Counted from the stretch's first letter, positions 47,496 through 60,187 are shown. The stretch is 64,000 nucleotides of DNA from Lineus longissimus (GCF_910592395.1 NC_088317.1:4896001-4960000), one strand, 5' to 3'. The notes: generated by a model not told the origin, from the letters alone. Translations and numbers: made by a program.

Positions 47496-50400
47496 CAATA
47501 TTGCTTGCGGTTTTTATCAAAGAAATAGACAATACAAGGCAATTATTGTAATAAATAAAATGATTTATTGAATTTTGTTGCTGCAAAGTATTTTGCCAAT
47601 GCGGTTGAAAAAAAGTCACGTAAAATCTGAAAATCTTATATAATGTCTGCTGGTGTTGATAATGACGCGTCAATTTAATTTTTTTTCAACTTACAAATCC
47701 TATACATGTATCTGATTAAAATCGAAAAAATATAATGATTAGCAAACAAAATCTAATTAAATATAGAAAGCGTATTTTGAAGCAAAGTAAAAAAATTACA
47801 ACAAGTCAGTTGTTCTGTTCCGTTTTCAGTATGGAATGGAAATGTATTCACGCAATCTTTCGGGTCCAATACATTATTTTTGGCTTTCCGGTATGACGCC
47901 CTGCAACATTTTTTAGTATCAGGATTTTTCAGATTTTTATTCAGTATCAGACCAATATAATAATAACAACTTTATTCGATTGTAGTTTTTTCTTAATCAT
48001 ATCGAAAAATTAATATCGGAAAAGTACGCAACACCAAAAATGTTAAAAAATATAAAAAGTGCCGTAAAAATCTCTCACGTTTATTCGAGCCGCGGGTTAT
48101 GGCCGCATGTTAATAACATTTGCGCTATCGGTCGATTGGGAGTTAGCCCAAGGCCCCTGTGTTGGCAATTTCCTCACTCAAATCATTATTTAACGCACTC
48201 GTATTAGTGGTTATTAACCTTTATGCATTGGCCATATGACGATCAATTCGGCATTAAATTTGAAAATTACCTGCTTATTTTTGTTGGTGTCATGTGTGTG
48301 TATAAAGTACATTGGAAAGATGTATACTAAACATTTTTTGTGTTGTTGATATTTTCAATTGAGTAGATTCAATGTTTTTTTACCTGTGCTACGCTGTAAA
48401 AAAATAATTTCATAAAAATTGAGAGAAACAATTTTCAAAACGGCTAATAATTGCGCTACTGCATAATTCATTTACCTAGAAATGAAAACGCGTGTTTGAA
48501 CTGAATTGTACACAAACAATAATGTAATATATAATAAAGTTTGAGATAAATACCTGCGAATATTTCACTACATTTGAAGAAAAAAAATTTGGAACTTTTT
48601 ATTAGGTAACAATTGGAGCAGTGTATTTTCATATTCGATGATGAAAATATTAAATGATGCTTGATATTTCTAGAATAGAATTAATCCCATGATGCAGCAG
48701 TCACTGTGGTAAAATAGGTGGAAATAGCACAAGTCAATTTTCGATACATCTTTTAACGTACACGCGTTTGGAGAAAATTAACAGAATCAAGTGGCGAAAA
48801 AACGTCAAGATCTCTAAAAAGGCGAAGTATCTATTACATTTTCTAATTTTTGCTGGTATATTCCCGTTTCCGCGTGTTTTCCTGGAGTGTGCTATCTTGG
48901 TGCGAAACCCTCCCCGGTTTGTGTGGACGCCGGGTTGATCAAACACAGTTTCACGGCCGCGTGTTGATATAGTCCGATGCCCACTTGAAATTAATTCTGC
49001 TGTGTAAACTTTGACAGAATTCTGCGCAATTAGTGCCCAGAAATGAGAATTTGGAAAATAGTACGAAAAATTACTTGGTTTGACGCATAAAGTCATAACG
49101 AGAGTCTAAATAGCACTGAAACCCCATGCCGAATGACAGAGAACATTTTTTGTAAATATCTTGAATACTAAAAAAATATGTTGCACCTTTTTATAATGCG
49201 ATTAAAAAAGTAAAACAGAAATAAGAAATGATGGCATAATTATCCTTGCTTGGGATCATGATAAAATTTCATCCCAGCCTAGACATTTGCTCGCACACCT
49301 CCCCAGCCTGCACTCGACACCATGGTTACCAGGTTAACAGACAGGCCCAAGGCACTACGCCAATATCCAAAACTCACCTTATCACGACATATCCTAGTCC
49401 GCGTCCGTGCGCCTCAACCGTGACCGGAGACGCTCACAGAACGCTCAACAACAGTCGAAACTGCCGCTCCAGTTCTCTGGTAGCCTCGGGAGAAGACTTC
49501 GGCCGCCATTTCCTTAGAGAAACACCAAAATTGAAATCGTTTTTGGATCACTCATACGTTCAGCATAATGTCGCGTAAATCACAGTCCAGAAGCAGCAAA
49601 TCCGCAAAAATTTCAACCGCCTCGTCAGATTCTCGGAGAAAAATGGCAGAATTTCTGAATCGCTGTGCGTCTACTCAGCTATAATAAGAGATTTTACTGA
49701 ATGCCCACTCTATAGCCATAGTCTAGTCGATTCCTGAGCCTTTAGCACGCAACGAAAATAGATAATGCGAACGCCAGGCGTTTGTTAAGAACGGCGATTT
49801 TGAATTCATCACTCCCTTCGCCGATGTCTATAGCTAATACAGGACGAAGATTTAGCTGATGGAGCATTTGTCTGCGCCTATTATGTCCCTTTATCGTGAT
49901 TTCTTTCATCATAGCTCAATTCACTGTTAGATACAGCGCTTTAACGATTGCATAGAGAAACGCTGTAGCAGAGAGATCCCTATACCCCTATTGATACGAG
50001 ATGAAATTTCTATGGTTTCATTGTTCCGTCTCACAATGATGGCTGCGAACTCGATACAAAACAAACCATAGACAGAAATTGAGTTCTAAGTTTATAATAC
50101 CTGATTACACATTCCTTATAGAAACTATATATTATTTCAACAACATACTAACACATCTAAATAAACTTGAATTCACTCGTATTCAAATCTGAAACATTGT
50201 AGCAAAAATGCCGTGAAAATGAAAAAAAAGTGAGCGAATTTCAAGCGAACCCTCGTGAAAGCCTTTTCTCATTAAATATTGATCCCTTAATACGAGACCT
50301 AATTGTAAGCGACAAAGCACACATTGAAAGCGAGAAGTAAGCATAGCCCCGGGCTTCAGGCGAAAAGCTACCATCTCTGAAATTTCACAGTTCAACAAAA

Positions 50401-50837
50401 ACCCCAGATTCGCTACTTTTAACACAACAAGGGCACATATCATTTTTACGGCAAATATCACGGCCAATTTTTTCCCCTCATAGCATATTTCTTGCGTCAG
50501 TGTTCGCGCCACCTTTGCCCCTTCAACGCAGCTCGCCTTTTACATGTTAATCATCAACATTTATAATGTTTTCTCAGCCCCGGGCATGAATTTCTTATTA
50601 CCAGAGAATAAAGGGAAAGCTCCGCCCATTACAGCGACACCTAGGGGAAATGGCTGGAACTGACAGAGATTGATCTCATCTGCAAATCGTTTATTTTTAT
50701 GGAGAGAGGGACAGCCAGATTGAAATGTGCGTTCGGATATCATTCAAAAAGAGGGGCAGAGAAAAAAACGTTTTTGGAGCAAATAGGGATACCAAACAGG
50801 TTTCCTCGCATTTCCTTAAAGTTTTGGGGTCAAAGAA
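47496..50837. other. Mostly AT-rich non-coding sequence with regulatory-looking islands
   Basis: 47500-48050 and 48290-48720 are strongly AT-rich with no features. Within these limits, 48060-48290 and 50195-50700 are single-copy, GC-balanced islands with dense mixed motifs, so they are candidate conserved elements. Near 49501 a YY1-type GGCCGCCATTT word precedes an ATG at 49568 that opens a 38-codon Ser/Lys/Arg-rich frame (begins MSRKSQSRSSKSAK). A short 5' exon is conceivable but unsupported. Longer frames at 48734-49096, 49246-49578 and 50183-50512 show no domains. Confidence 0.35.
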
Positions 50838-52440
50838 TGAGCATAGGCACTGAAAGGTTCATTTGGCTCCTCGAAAAACTCATCGACCTTTAGCATGCTG
50901 TCACATGGGGTTACAGATCTAGAATAAGCTCTGGCACTGATGAGGCATTTAGTCCCGCCAAAAGCTCATCAGCATTAACCTTGTTGTCACTTGGGGTTAC
51001 ATAATAAGCTCTAGCACTGATGAGGCGTTTGGTCCCGCCAAAAGCTCATCAGCATTTACCTTGTTGTCACTTGGGGTTACACAATAAGCTCTAGCACTGA
51101 TGAGGCGTTTGGTCCCGCCAAAAGCTCATCAGCATTTACCTTGTTGTCACTTGGGGTAACAGATGAGCTCTGGCACTGATGAGACATTCCGCACTACCAA
51201 AAGTTCATCAGCCTTTAGCTTGTTGCCATCTTGGGGTAACAGAATGAGCTCTGGTACTGATGAGACATTCCGCACTACCAAAAGTTCATCAGCCTTTAGA
51301 TTGTTGACACTTGGGGTAACAGAATGAGTTCTGGTGCTGATGAGGCCTTTCTCACTACCAAAAGTTCATCAGCCTTTAGATTGTTGACACTTGGGATAAC
51401 AGAATGAGTTCTGGTGCTGATGAGACATTCCGCACTACCAAAAGTTCATCAGCCTTTAGCTTGTTGCCATCTTGGGGTAACAGAATGAGCTCTGGTGCTG
51501 ATGAGACATTCCGCACTACCAAAAGTTCATCAGCCTTTAGATTGTTGACACTTGGGGTAACAGAATGAGTTCTGGTGCTGATGAGACATTCCGCACTACC
51601 AAAAGTTCATCAGCCTTTAGCTTGTTGCCATCTCTTGGGGTAACAGAATGAGCTCTGGTGCTTATGAGACATTCCGCACTACCAAAAGTACATCAGCCTT
51701 TAGCTTGTTGCCATCTTGGGGTAACAGAATGAGCTCTGGTGCTTATGAGACATTCCGCACTACCAAAAGTCCATCAGCCTTTAGCTTGTTGCCATCTCTT
51801 GGGGTAACAGAATGAGCTCTGGTGCTGATGAGACATTCCGCACTACCAAAAGTTCATCAGCCTTTAGCTTGTTGCCATCTTGGGGTAACAGAATGAGCTC
51901 TGGTGCTGATGAGACATTCCGCACTACCAAAAGTTCATCAGCCTTTAGCTTGTTGCCATCTTGGGGTAACAGAATGAGCTCTGGTACTGATGAGACATTC
52001 CGCACTACCAAAAGTTCATCAGCCTTTAGCTTGTTGCCATCTTGGGGTAACAGAATGAGCTCTGGTACTGATGAGACATTCCGCACTACCAAAAGTACAT
52101 CAGCCTTTAGATTGTTGCCATCTTGGGGTAACAGAATGAGCTCTGGTACTGATGAGACATTCCGCACTACCAAAAGTTCATCAGCCTTTAGCTTGTTGCC
52201 ATCTTGGGGTAACAGAATGAGCTCTGGTACTGATGAGACATTCCGCACTACCAAAAGTTCATCAGCCTTTAGCTTGTTGCCATCTTGGGGTTAAGCTCTG
52301 GCACTTATACATGTAGGGCGTCGAGCTCCACCAAAGGCTTTTCAGACTTTTTAGCTTTGTGTCACTTTGTGGTACCGATGAGGCCTTTCTCACTACTAAA
52401 AGCTCATCAGCATTTAGCTTGGTGTCACTGGCGGCCGGGT
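50838..52440. repeat. 81-bp minisatellite, about 17 good units plus degenerate ends
   Basis: Unit starts ((G/A)AGCTCTGG or GAGTTCTGG) lie at 50926, 51006, 51086, 51165, 51246, 51326, 51406, 51487, 51567, 51650, 51731, 51814, 51895, 51976, 52057, 52138 and 52219, with decayed units at 50838, 52293 and about 52376. Periods mix 79, 80, 81 and 83 bp owing to three spacer types (TTGTTGACACTTGGGG, TTGTTGCCATCTTGGGG, TTGTTGCCATCTCTTGGGG). Every unit has an inverted repeat, (G)CTGATGA(G) with (C)TCATCAG(C), around a 20-24-bp loop. The last six units are nearly identical, pointing to recent homogenisation on the right. Because 81 is a multiple of three, they stay open on both strands (51781-52294), but the 80- and 83-bp units break the frame elsewhere. 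This supports a non-coding array. Confidence 0.95.
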
Positions 52441-53408
52441 TACAGAGTTACATTTAGCTCCGGTAAATGGACTTTTGAGAGAGCGTTAAAGTATAGGTGT
52501 TTCATTTTACTTCAGTTGTAAACTACAGCATTCACATTGCAGGATTTCTCTCAGGTGAATTGGATCAAGCCCCTCCGGCATTTTATGCAAAATGAAGTTA
52601 TTTGCTGTCTTCCACTTAAAAATTAGTGGTCATGCGTCAATCGCAGGGAGGAGAGAAGTGCAAAAGTGTAATACCTTAATTACCCGTCAAGATCATAATT
52701 ATTTCATTTGATAGGTTTTAAAAAGTTTGTTTTGCCCGTGGGTCACCACTTCGATAGTTTCCCACTGGATTCTCATCCAGCAACCAAAGTTAGAAAATCT
52801 CGCCAGAAGGCAACTGTCGTAATACGGTCCGCACTCGGTCGCTGGGGAATAGCGACATGTCGTAAAATCTCACCTAATTAATATCGCAATCTAAATTAAT
52901 TAGCTAAGGCCGCTGAGCTCGGAGAGTAGCGTGCCATGAAATAGGACTGTATCTAAATTGATGATCTGAGCAGGCCATATGCTAGGGGTAAAACTCCCGC
53001 ACCCACTGATGAGGGGGTATTAGCAGACGATGTTAAAAATCAATCAATTGGCTTCGTGGACAGGAAAGGGAGGGGAGGAAAGCTGTGCTGGGGACTGGTT
53101 GCAATGCGCGGGTTGAGCCTTCCGCTCTTTAATACCCCATTTCCTAACAGGGGAGTAAGTAGGTGGAATCCGGTCGGGAAAAAAATCAGTTTTGTTCTAA
53201 TTTTCTTGTTGGAGATGATGAAAATGCCATATTTGTCATTGGGAATGATCCATGCACGACATCATCAGCCCTGGTGATCGTTAGAACACAGTCGGACACA
53301 GCGCATTGAACATATTTCAATCATGACAATGAAGTAGTTCTCTCTGCAATGTTACCACAAATGAATAACATAGTGTTTGAATAATAAGTGGCAAAGGTGT
53401 TAAAATTG
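52441..53408. other. Unique non-coding sequence with a homeodomain-site-rich block
   Basis: Two TAATTA sites, the core of many homeodomain proteins, lie at 52875-52880 and 52897-52902, 22 bp apart, in a GC-balanced, single-copy stretch (about 52700-53000). Overlapping open frames at 53056-53277 have no domain. No gene was recognised. Confidence 0.3.
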
Positions 53409-53569
53409 CAGGTTCGTTCGTCCCAGCCGAATACACAGTCTATTGTCTTCAAACAAAGCCTGCTGTACCAGCTAGACCTAAATTTCCTTTGTTCTACTGT
53501 CTTACCATAGGGTTACCTGGGCTAATCTTGATAACATCGACCCCCACTAAATAGCTTTCAAGGGGTCGA
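53409..53569 (-). mobile_element. Dispersed repeat R1, copy C
   Basis: It is near full length and in opposite orientation to copies A and D. Words in order are ACACAGTCTATTGTCTTCAA, ACAAAGCCTGCT, GTTCTACTGTCTTA, ATAGGGTTACCTGGGC, AATCTTGATAACATCGACC and CCCACTAAATAGCTTTCA. It shares ACACAGTCTATTGTC with copy B and the AAACAAAGCC(T/C)GCT block with A and D, so it links the family. Confidence 0.7.
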
Positions 53570-55300
53570 AAGGCCTAGCCGGCACGGGCAAAAAAACGAA
53601 ATGTACACATGCTTCCCGAAATTGGTGGCTTGCATTGGAACTAACTTTTCCCCCCTTGTCCGTCATTAAAGGCATTCAAGTGTGTTGGTCCTTTGTCCGT
53701 CCACCATAAGGCCAGGTTTCCCCTTATGACATCACTATTTCGGACACTCAGCGCCCCATTTCTGAAAAGGTGTATAAGTTTGGTTTGTGTAAATCTCAAT
53801 ACCATTAAAGGCACTCATTGCAATTAAATTTTAATGGCTTTCAATTAGGATGAAAACAACAAAATGAAATGTCATCTCGGGGGATTCGATAGCTTACGTA
53901 CCACGATATGTCCTTTGTCTATTGCACATATCATTCTCACGAACCCATTGTCACAGATCGCTGCAGCGAGATTTGTTTACATAAGGCTATAAACGGAAAG
54001 GGAGACTAATTAATCTTTCCCGATGGTTGATTTATGAGGAAAAGATTTGAAACTTTCTTACTGGATATTAAAAATAGATGATTTTCAATTATGGTGACGT
54101 TTTGGTGCTTATTCTTCAGCGAAGCTTTGGGAATATTTATGTCATTTTAACCTATGCGCTTGTTGGCAGACGATTCGGCTACGCCATTGTTTACTTTCGA
54201 CTACAACTGGTGAAAGAACATCGCAACCGCGTAACTGATGTTGCTTATCTTAGCCCACCAGATGCAAAAGAAGAAAGAAAAGTCGAAAATTGAAAGAAGA
54301 CCGACATATTTGATTGCGTCATTCATGACCGGAAACTCGAAGGGTCATGCTAAAATCCGGAACAAAACGATATTCCGTTCAAATATAGTTTCGATCTTGA
54401 GAAATCTTTCCGAGGCAATGGGTCATTTAATTTTTAATCTAGAACTGATTTTCGCGTAGTGTTCTTTTTTCGAACCCATTGTTGACTAAATTTAGGACTG
54501 CGGGATATTTTTTCCTCGCGAATGATTTGTAAATCTTGCGTGAAAATGTTGACATTCGGGACAAAAGAAATGCAAAATCGTCTGCTCGATTTAAACAGGA
54601 ATGAAAACCAAAATACTTTTTGTCATCATCGTCTTCCCCTCACAGGGATGGTGGGGCCTGATACATTTTACTCGTGATGACCCATAAAGTGTACCAGCGG
54701 TCCCTGTTCGCCTCTCCCGCCTTGGGAGGGGAGGGTAATCCATCTTTCCCCTGGCCCATCCATCATTGCTCTGTCTTGGTGACAAATAGGACCATGCCGC
54801 GCGGACTGAAGGGCAGCCTTCGCCACGTACCGCTAGCCAAGCGGACCACCACAGAAAGCCGGTTCCTGTCAACGTTTGCTAGTTACTGAGGAGGGACATC
54901 AGACGACAATATATTCTATTGGAACATGTCTGATGGATATTTAGGACGTTTTGGCCACCAATACATCTATTTCCCCTTTTTTCGAACCAACTAAATGTAT
55001 TCATATCCGCTTACCCCTTTCCAGCCTGACTTGTCAGGCCATATAACTGAATAAATCTCAATACATAAAGGTATACCTACCCCTTCGGCTGGTGATGCCG
55101 AATCTTTTTGGAAACCTGTACGGCCGACCATGAGCTCCCTTGCGTTCCGAAGGCGAAACTAAATGAAACAGTGAGGGTCAAGATGGATGGGCAAGCCATA
55201 GCTAGCTTTTTGGTCAGTCTCGGGTTGGGGGGCAAAATTACACTTTTTGACATTCTACGGCCAAAATCATGGTCAAAAACATGTTTTTGGTGACTTCTCG
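53570..55300. other. Unique non-coding sequence, no gene seen
   Basis: Frames at 54078-54293, 54591-54872 (minus) and 55108-55293 have mixed composition but no domain, and most are matched by an equally long opposite-strand frame. The stretch at about 55245-55290 (CCAAAATCATGGTCAAAAAC followed by ATGTTTTTGG) resembles words I associate with dispersed invertebrate repeats. The family was not determined. Confidence 0.35.
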
Positions 55301-55360
55301 GTGAGCATTGGCAATCTTGATAACACCGACCCCCCACGTAACAGGCTACATAGGGTTGAT
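55301..55360 (-). mobile_element. Dispersed repeat R1, copy E (end fragment)
   Basis: GGCAATCTTGATAACACCGA, CCCCCCACGTAACAGGCT and CATAGGG reproduce the terminal third of R1 in the same orientation as copies B and C. The rest of the element is absent. Confidence 0.55.
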
Positions 55361-58300
55361 AGACCAAAACAAGCAATGGGCAAAGAGGGTTTTTTCCGAC
55401 AAACTTTTTTGTGAGGGTTAACATAAGCCCGACACAAGTCCTCGTCCGCTCGGTCGCCCCGCTACGAGACGAGGCAGGAAATTTAACCGAGCGACATATA
55501 ACAACTCGGGCGTTATTAACGTGGACTCAAACTCTGTCTAGCAGAACACTACTAATGCCTCGCTTTAGGTTCCTAGAGAAACTGAATAGCGATACCCGGC
55601 TTAATTCTATATTAAAAGTACTATTAATTACCAGGATGAATTTAATTTCCTGATCAGAGTGAATGTAATTCTCGGCGAATTCTCGGGAAAATTTCCCCGA
55701 GTGCATATATTGGAATGGTAAGATAATGAAACGGGCTGGGGGGCTGGGCGGGGACCACAGTATCTCGCTTCCGAAATAGCAATCGCAATTTCGAAAGTGA
55801 ACACGGGTTTCCCTTTCCTTGTTGATTGTGGAAAGCATTTATTTGATAAGAAATGCGTTTTCCTTCTCTTTCTTGTATTGGATTATGAAAGTTTACTAAA
55901 TGATAGGTTTTCTGCCCGAGGCGAAAATATTGATAATGGGGAACCTTTCCATGAGAATTGAGTCATTGTGGAGGTTATAGATACCACGCTGTTAATGGCA
56001 TTTAATGATAACTTTGTCGTGTTTTTACCAAATTAAGCCGTATTTATCAAAACGTCTGTGATATTGTCACAAACAAGTGTAACAAGTAATGAAAGGATGG
56101 AATAACACTGGTATTTAATGCTTTTAAGGTTTCTGCGTTTTTCTTTTTGATATCAGCAGAACAAAAGATACATGCTTACTTACATTAACAAGTCTTGAGG
56201 GAATGCGAGGAAATCGATTGTGAGTTTGAAAGTGAATGATTGCAAATGTGAGATGAGAGCGGCCATTTTTCTGAAGTTGTCAAGCCAAAATGGCAACAAC
56301 CTCGCAGGTATACGTCACAATGCAGGATGCTCAAAACGAACGAGGCTGCTCAAATTCCAATTTAAGCCATCAGAGTCGAAATGGCTCTTATCGCATCTGA
56401 TTGTAGGCCTACTCTTGGATGTGGTTAGCAACTTGAGGGATGGCTGTGATAGGAGCTAGGGGAACCAACTGGTGGTCTCCTTAGAATCCGGTTTGACATT
56501 GCGATAAAAATGTTCCTCGTAAAAACGTGAATAGTACCGATGTATTGTTGGAAAAGCGACATCTATCGGCGACTCTGCCAACTTTACTCCTGCTTACGCG
56601 ATGGTTCCCCTTGGTAAGATATTCATAATTTTCTTTATGTCAAATGACTGAGTACTTTTTTTTTCTTTTTCTGATGGTTCCTTTTTTAAGATGAAAGAGA
56701 AAATGTACCTCTGGTCATGCATGAGAATAGGAAATTGAAAGACAGGCAAGAAATAGACATTTGCAGGAAAAGTGGATAGAAGCTGAAAGTTTAACGAGAA
56801 TCGTGGTGATAATTCTTGTGCATTTCAGCTCTGCTATGAGTCATATACGTAAGGGTTAACAAAAAGGATTTCTAGTCCGTGTACATGCACTTAGCACAAG
56901 CACAAGATAGGGTGTCTCTCATAGCTAATCTGATATTTTTACAGATAATCCTCATGCGATGCTGGCGCTCTTTTGAAATCGTAGGATAAGCCCGGGAAAA
57001 AATCCTCGCTTGAAAAGTAAAGCGTGCGCTGTGGGCAAACTGGCATTGTTCCCGGCATAATGCGATCGGGCGAGGGGCCGTTGTAGCATTGTTACAAATA
57101 TCTGCTAAGAAAAGGAAAAGTCTCTAGAGTAGGGAAAACGAAGCTGGTGTACATTTATTTAATGTTGGATGATTCTCCCGTATTGTTCTCCATTGTTATC
57201 CCCGAGTTAACAAGAGACGGCGACGACGAGCTCAAATTGTCTCCTCCAAGCCGAGCGCTGTGCAATCGCATGACAATACTGCCATGGCAAAAACGCCTCG
57301 AACCTAGCGCGAGCGGTTACTGCTGAAAGTCGTTTCGCGTGCTGAAATTCCCTCGCTTTCAATCAAGCAGCGCAGACGCCTGGTTTCCTTGTGTTTTCGA
57401 GTCTCAGGAGGTAGCGTTATCCCCCAGGACTGTTACATTTAAGTGCTAAACCAGATACCTATATTTTACCTCCATTTATTAGAGATTTCAAAATGGAAAC
57501 GGGACCACAACTAAAGTACCCTCCACCTACTGGAGAGTGAATATAACAATGGTGGAATTTTATGATCCGTAAACCCATGCGATTGTTAAATGGATGGAAG
57601 AGTTTTAAATCATCTGCGCTTGTCTCTACGGTATCAACATACGTTTTATTTTGATAAAAGTTCTTATTTCTCATTGTGGGATGTTTAGAAATTGAAATGT
57701 TAGGTTGGCTGGTTTAGGGAATCATTTGAATGAGCAGACTTTGATGTGGTTCAAAAGCAGACGAATCATTTCGGGATGTCAACAACTGAACACGCCTAGT
57801 GAATAGTCACAGCCTTGAGCGAAGAATAAAGCTAAGCGCTTAGTAAAATGTTACATGAAAGAGTAAAATCCAACAAAGATGACTTACCATTAGCATGTCC
57901 ATGAATAATCATAAAACAGCAAAAAATGCGAGAGTTATGGATAATTGAAGACATCCCTTTGGGAAAACATGCTTTGCTTAGCAATATTAAACCAAATTTC
58001 CCTTATTTAGCAAACATCCCTTCCAATATTTTACCTTTTAGAAAAACGTGTCTTTTGTACAGGTTTCAAATCCGATATGGATAACGTACCAAACCGTTTC
58101 CGAAGCAAAATTTCAAATGCAGACGTAGAAAATGTCCCCCGCAAAAAGTCCTGCCCTATTGTATTTTGACGGCTTATGGTACATGGTTGTTAAGAGGTCA
58201 TGCCTGTCAATACCTCAGAGAATAAAGACGCATGATGGAATCATTTGTTCCCCTGATACTCTATCCAATGACATTTCAAACTTCTACACCGGATCCAAGA

Positions 58301-60187
58301 GCATTAAAATAACAATTTTTGAGCACACAGGGATGCCGCAGAATTCGGCACTTTTGTTAGGACAACACCACCGAAATTACTCTCAGATTCAATTTTTGGA
58401 TCACCGTGAGCTGCCGATTTTGACATCCCACTTGATCTCGATACTAAACAAGATGAAAGTTCATCTCTGTAATACAGACAGACACATCACGCAAACGAAT
58501 TCTCAGTAAAAATCGACGAAGCATGCAAACCCCTTTAATTCGATTTTCATCACCTTCTAATAAAATTTCAAATTGTTGGCATATGATTTAAAGGTATCGA
58601 GGAATATCACGTGACAGCATGTACCAGGCGCCATGTTTGCCTTGCCTTCTTTGACAGTTTTCGACAATTTGAAAACGGCTGAGGAGAATTAAAGGTACGA
58701 TGTGCATGTAGATAAGGCACTGTGCAGTGTGAGTTGGCCAACCCATCACCTGTACATACATGTAGGTTTGGTAACGAAGTCATTTGGTCATAACGTTATC
58801 CCGCAGCAAGACTCCACACGCCAGTACTTCAAAAGCCTTCATAAACTGAAAATGAAATTAGGTTTATGGCGAAGAACTTAAATCCGACATCGATCTTTTC
58901 AAGATCCGGTACCTTTAAGACTCCGAATATCTATCATTATTTCGAACCTCAAGGCGAAATTTAAAGGAATTAAACAAACGCATAACTCACACTACAATAA
59001 GTAATGTAATTTAACGTAATGGTGAGAGAGATGAGAAAATCTTAAATCAAATTCGTCACCGGGCTTCGGCGGTGGAGCCGGTGAATGCGATGTCACGCTC
59101 TGGGCTGGGGGAGGAGAGGGCATCACTGCTGATAACCCTGATTGACTAAGATGGCTAGTTATCCTGCTCATTACGGGATGACATCCAAACTCAGCAATTT
59201 GTTTTAGATTGAATTTTGTCGACGTTTTGATGCTAGGAGTAGACGAAACGATGAAATGCAAAGTACAATGTCCTGGAGGCCTTCAGCTGTCAGGCAAGGC
59301 TACCGAAAAGGCGAGTTGTTGTCGCCAACCAACTCTACAACAAACCTCGCCCGTTGAGTGTCTGCGGTATTGCAATGCGTCGCTAGCTAGCTAGCCACTT
59401 TGACCATTCCTCATAATAACTGTTCTATATTTGATGCATTCAACTCAGCAACCACACTTATTTAGAATATTAGCCTATCTTTCTCATAAATCCAGTACGT
59501 GGCAAATCATGACAACAAAAATCAATGACGTAATCAATAGGTCGGAGGTCACGTGTGTAGCAAGTCTACTTATCCCTCATCTTATTAATATTTCTGTTAC
59601 GAATTAACGGAAATCGAAAGGTCTGGCGGAGACACTAAGGCGCGTGTCACAACCAGAATGAGGCGGGTCAAAGGTCATTGACGAGATGAGAGATGCGTGT
59701 TGCGATTCTAATTAGAGAGTTGTAAAATGAGACGGAATGTTTTACCATGACACCGTTAATATGGTGCGACGGTCATGAGAAAGTCGGGCTCAGGAGTGTT
59801 CTTAATGAGGATCCATAACTGAGGGGACCTCGGCCTAATTATTGGCGAGGCAAGAAGAAAGGGAAAGGGCAGGAATGTTTGTGCGCAAACAAAACGTATC
59901 AAACATTGCCCACGGAGCAATGAGTTCTGATAAGAGTTGACAGCGAAACTGATCAGCGGTTTGTTACGATGAATCGCATTCTTTGGGGTATTTTGTTGAA
60001 AATAGTTTTTCATTGAAAGCATATTTGTGGGTCTTCAATATGTCTTTGATGCGGTTACCCAATGCCTCGATAAAAGGCAATATGGATTCTATTCAGCGCT
60101 ATCTTGTTTTTATCGTTCCTTTCAGAGATTGGTGGTGATGCTCAAGTGACGTCATCACCAGGCATGTATGGATACAGCGTCATCACC
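55361..60187. other. Unique non-coding sequence, no gene seen
   Basis: Regulatory-looking GC-balanced islands lie at about 55430-55780 and 57180-57370. The longest frame (58132-58509, 125 codons) has no recognised domain. TTAAAGGTA words at about 58589 and 58691 and their inverse at about 58909 may bound a decayed fold-back element. A DR1 nuclear-receptor site, GGGTCAAAGGTCA, lies at 59665-59677, and a CRE (TGACGTCA) at about 60148. No RNA gene was seen. Confidence 0.35.

Noticed and set aside
50926-51165. Hammerhead ribozyme in the 81-bp array (CTGATGAG followed by a GGCG...CGCC stem)
   Set aside because: The conserved GAAA after stem II is absent (AAAA instead), no stem I pairing could be found around a plausible GTC cleavage site, and CTGATGAG is explained by pairing with CTCATCAG.
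51781-52294. Repeat proteins of about 160 residues on both strands
   Set aside because: Simple consequence of a multiple-of-three minisatellite. Neighbouring 80- and 83-bp units break the frame.
58132-58509. 125-residue plus-strand gene
   Set aside because: No domain or splice support, composition typical of chance translation, and similar lengths occur on both strands throughout.
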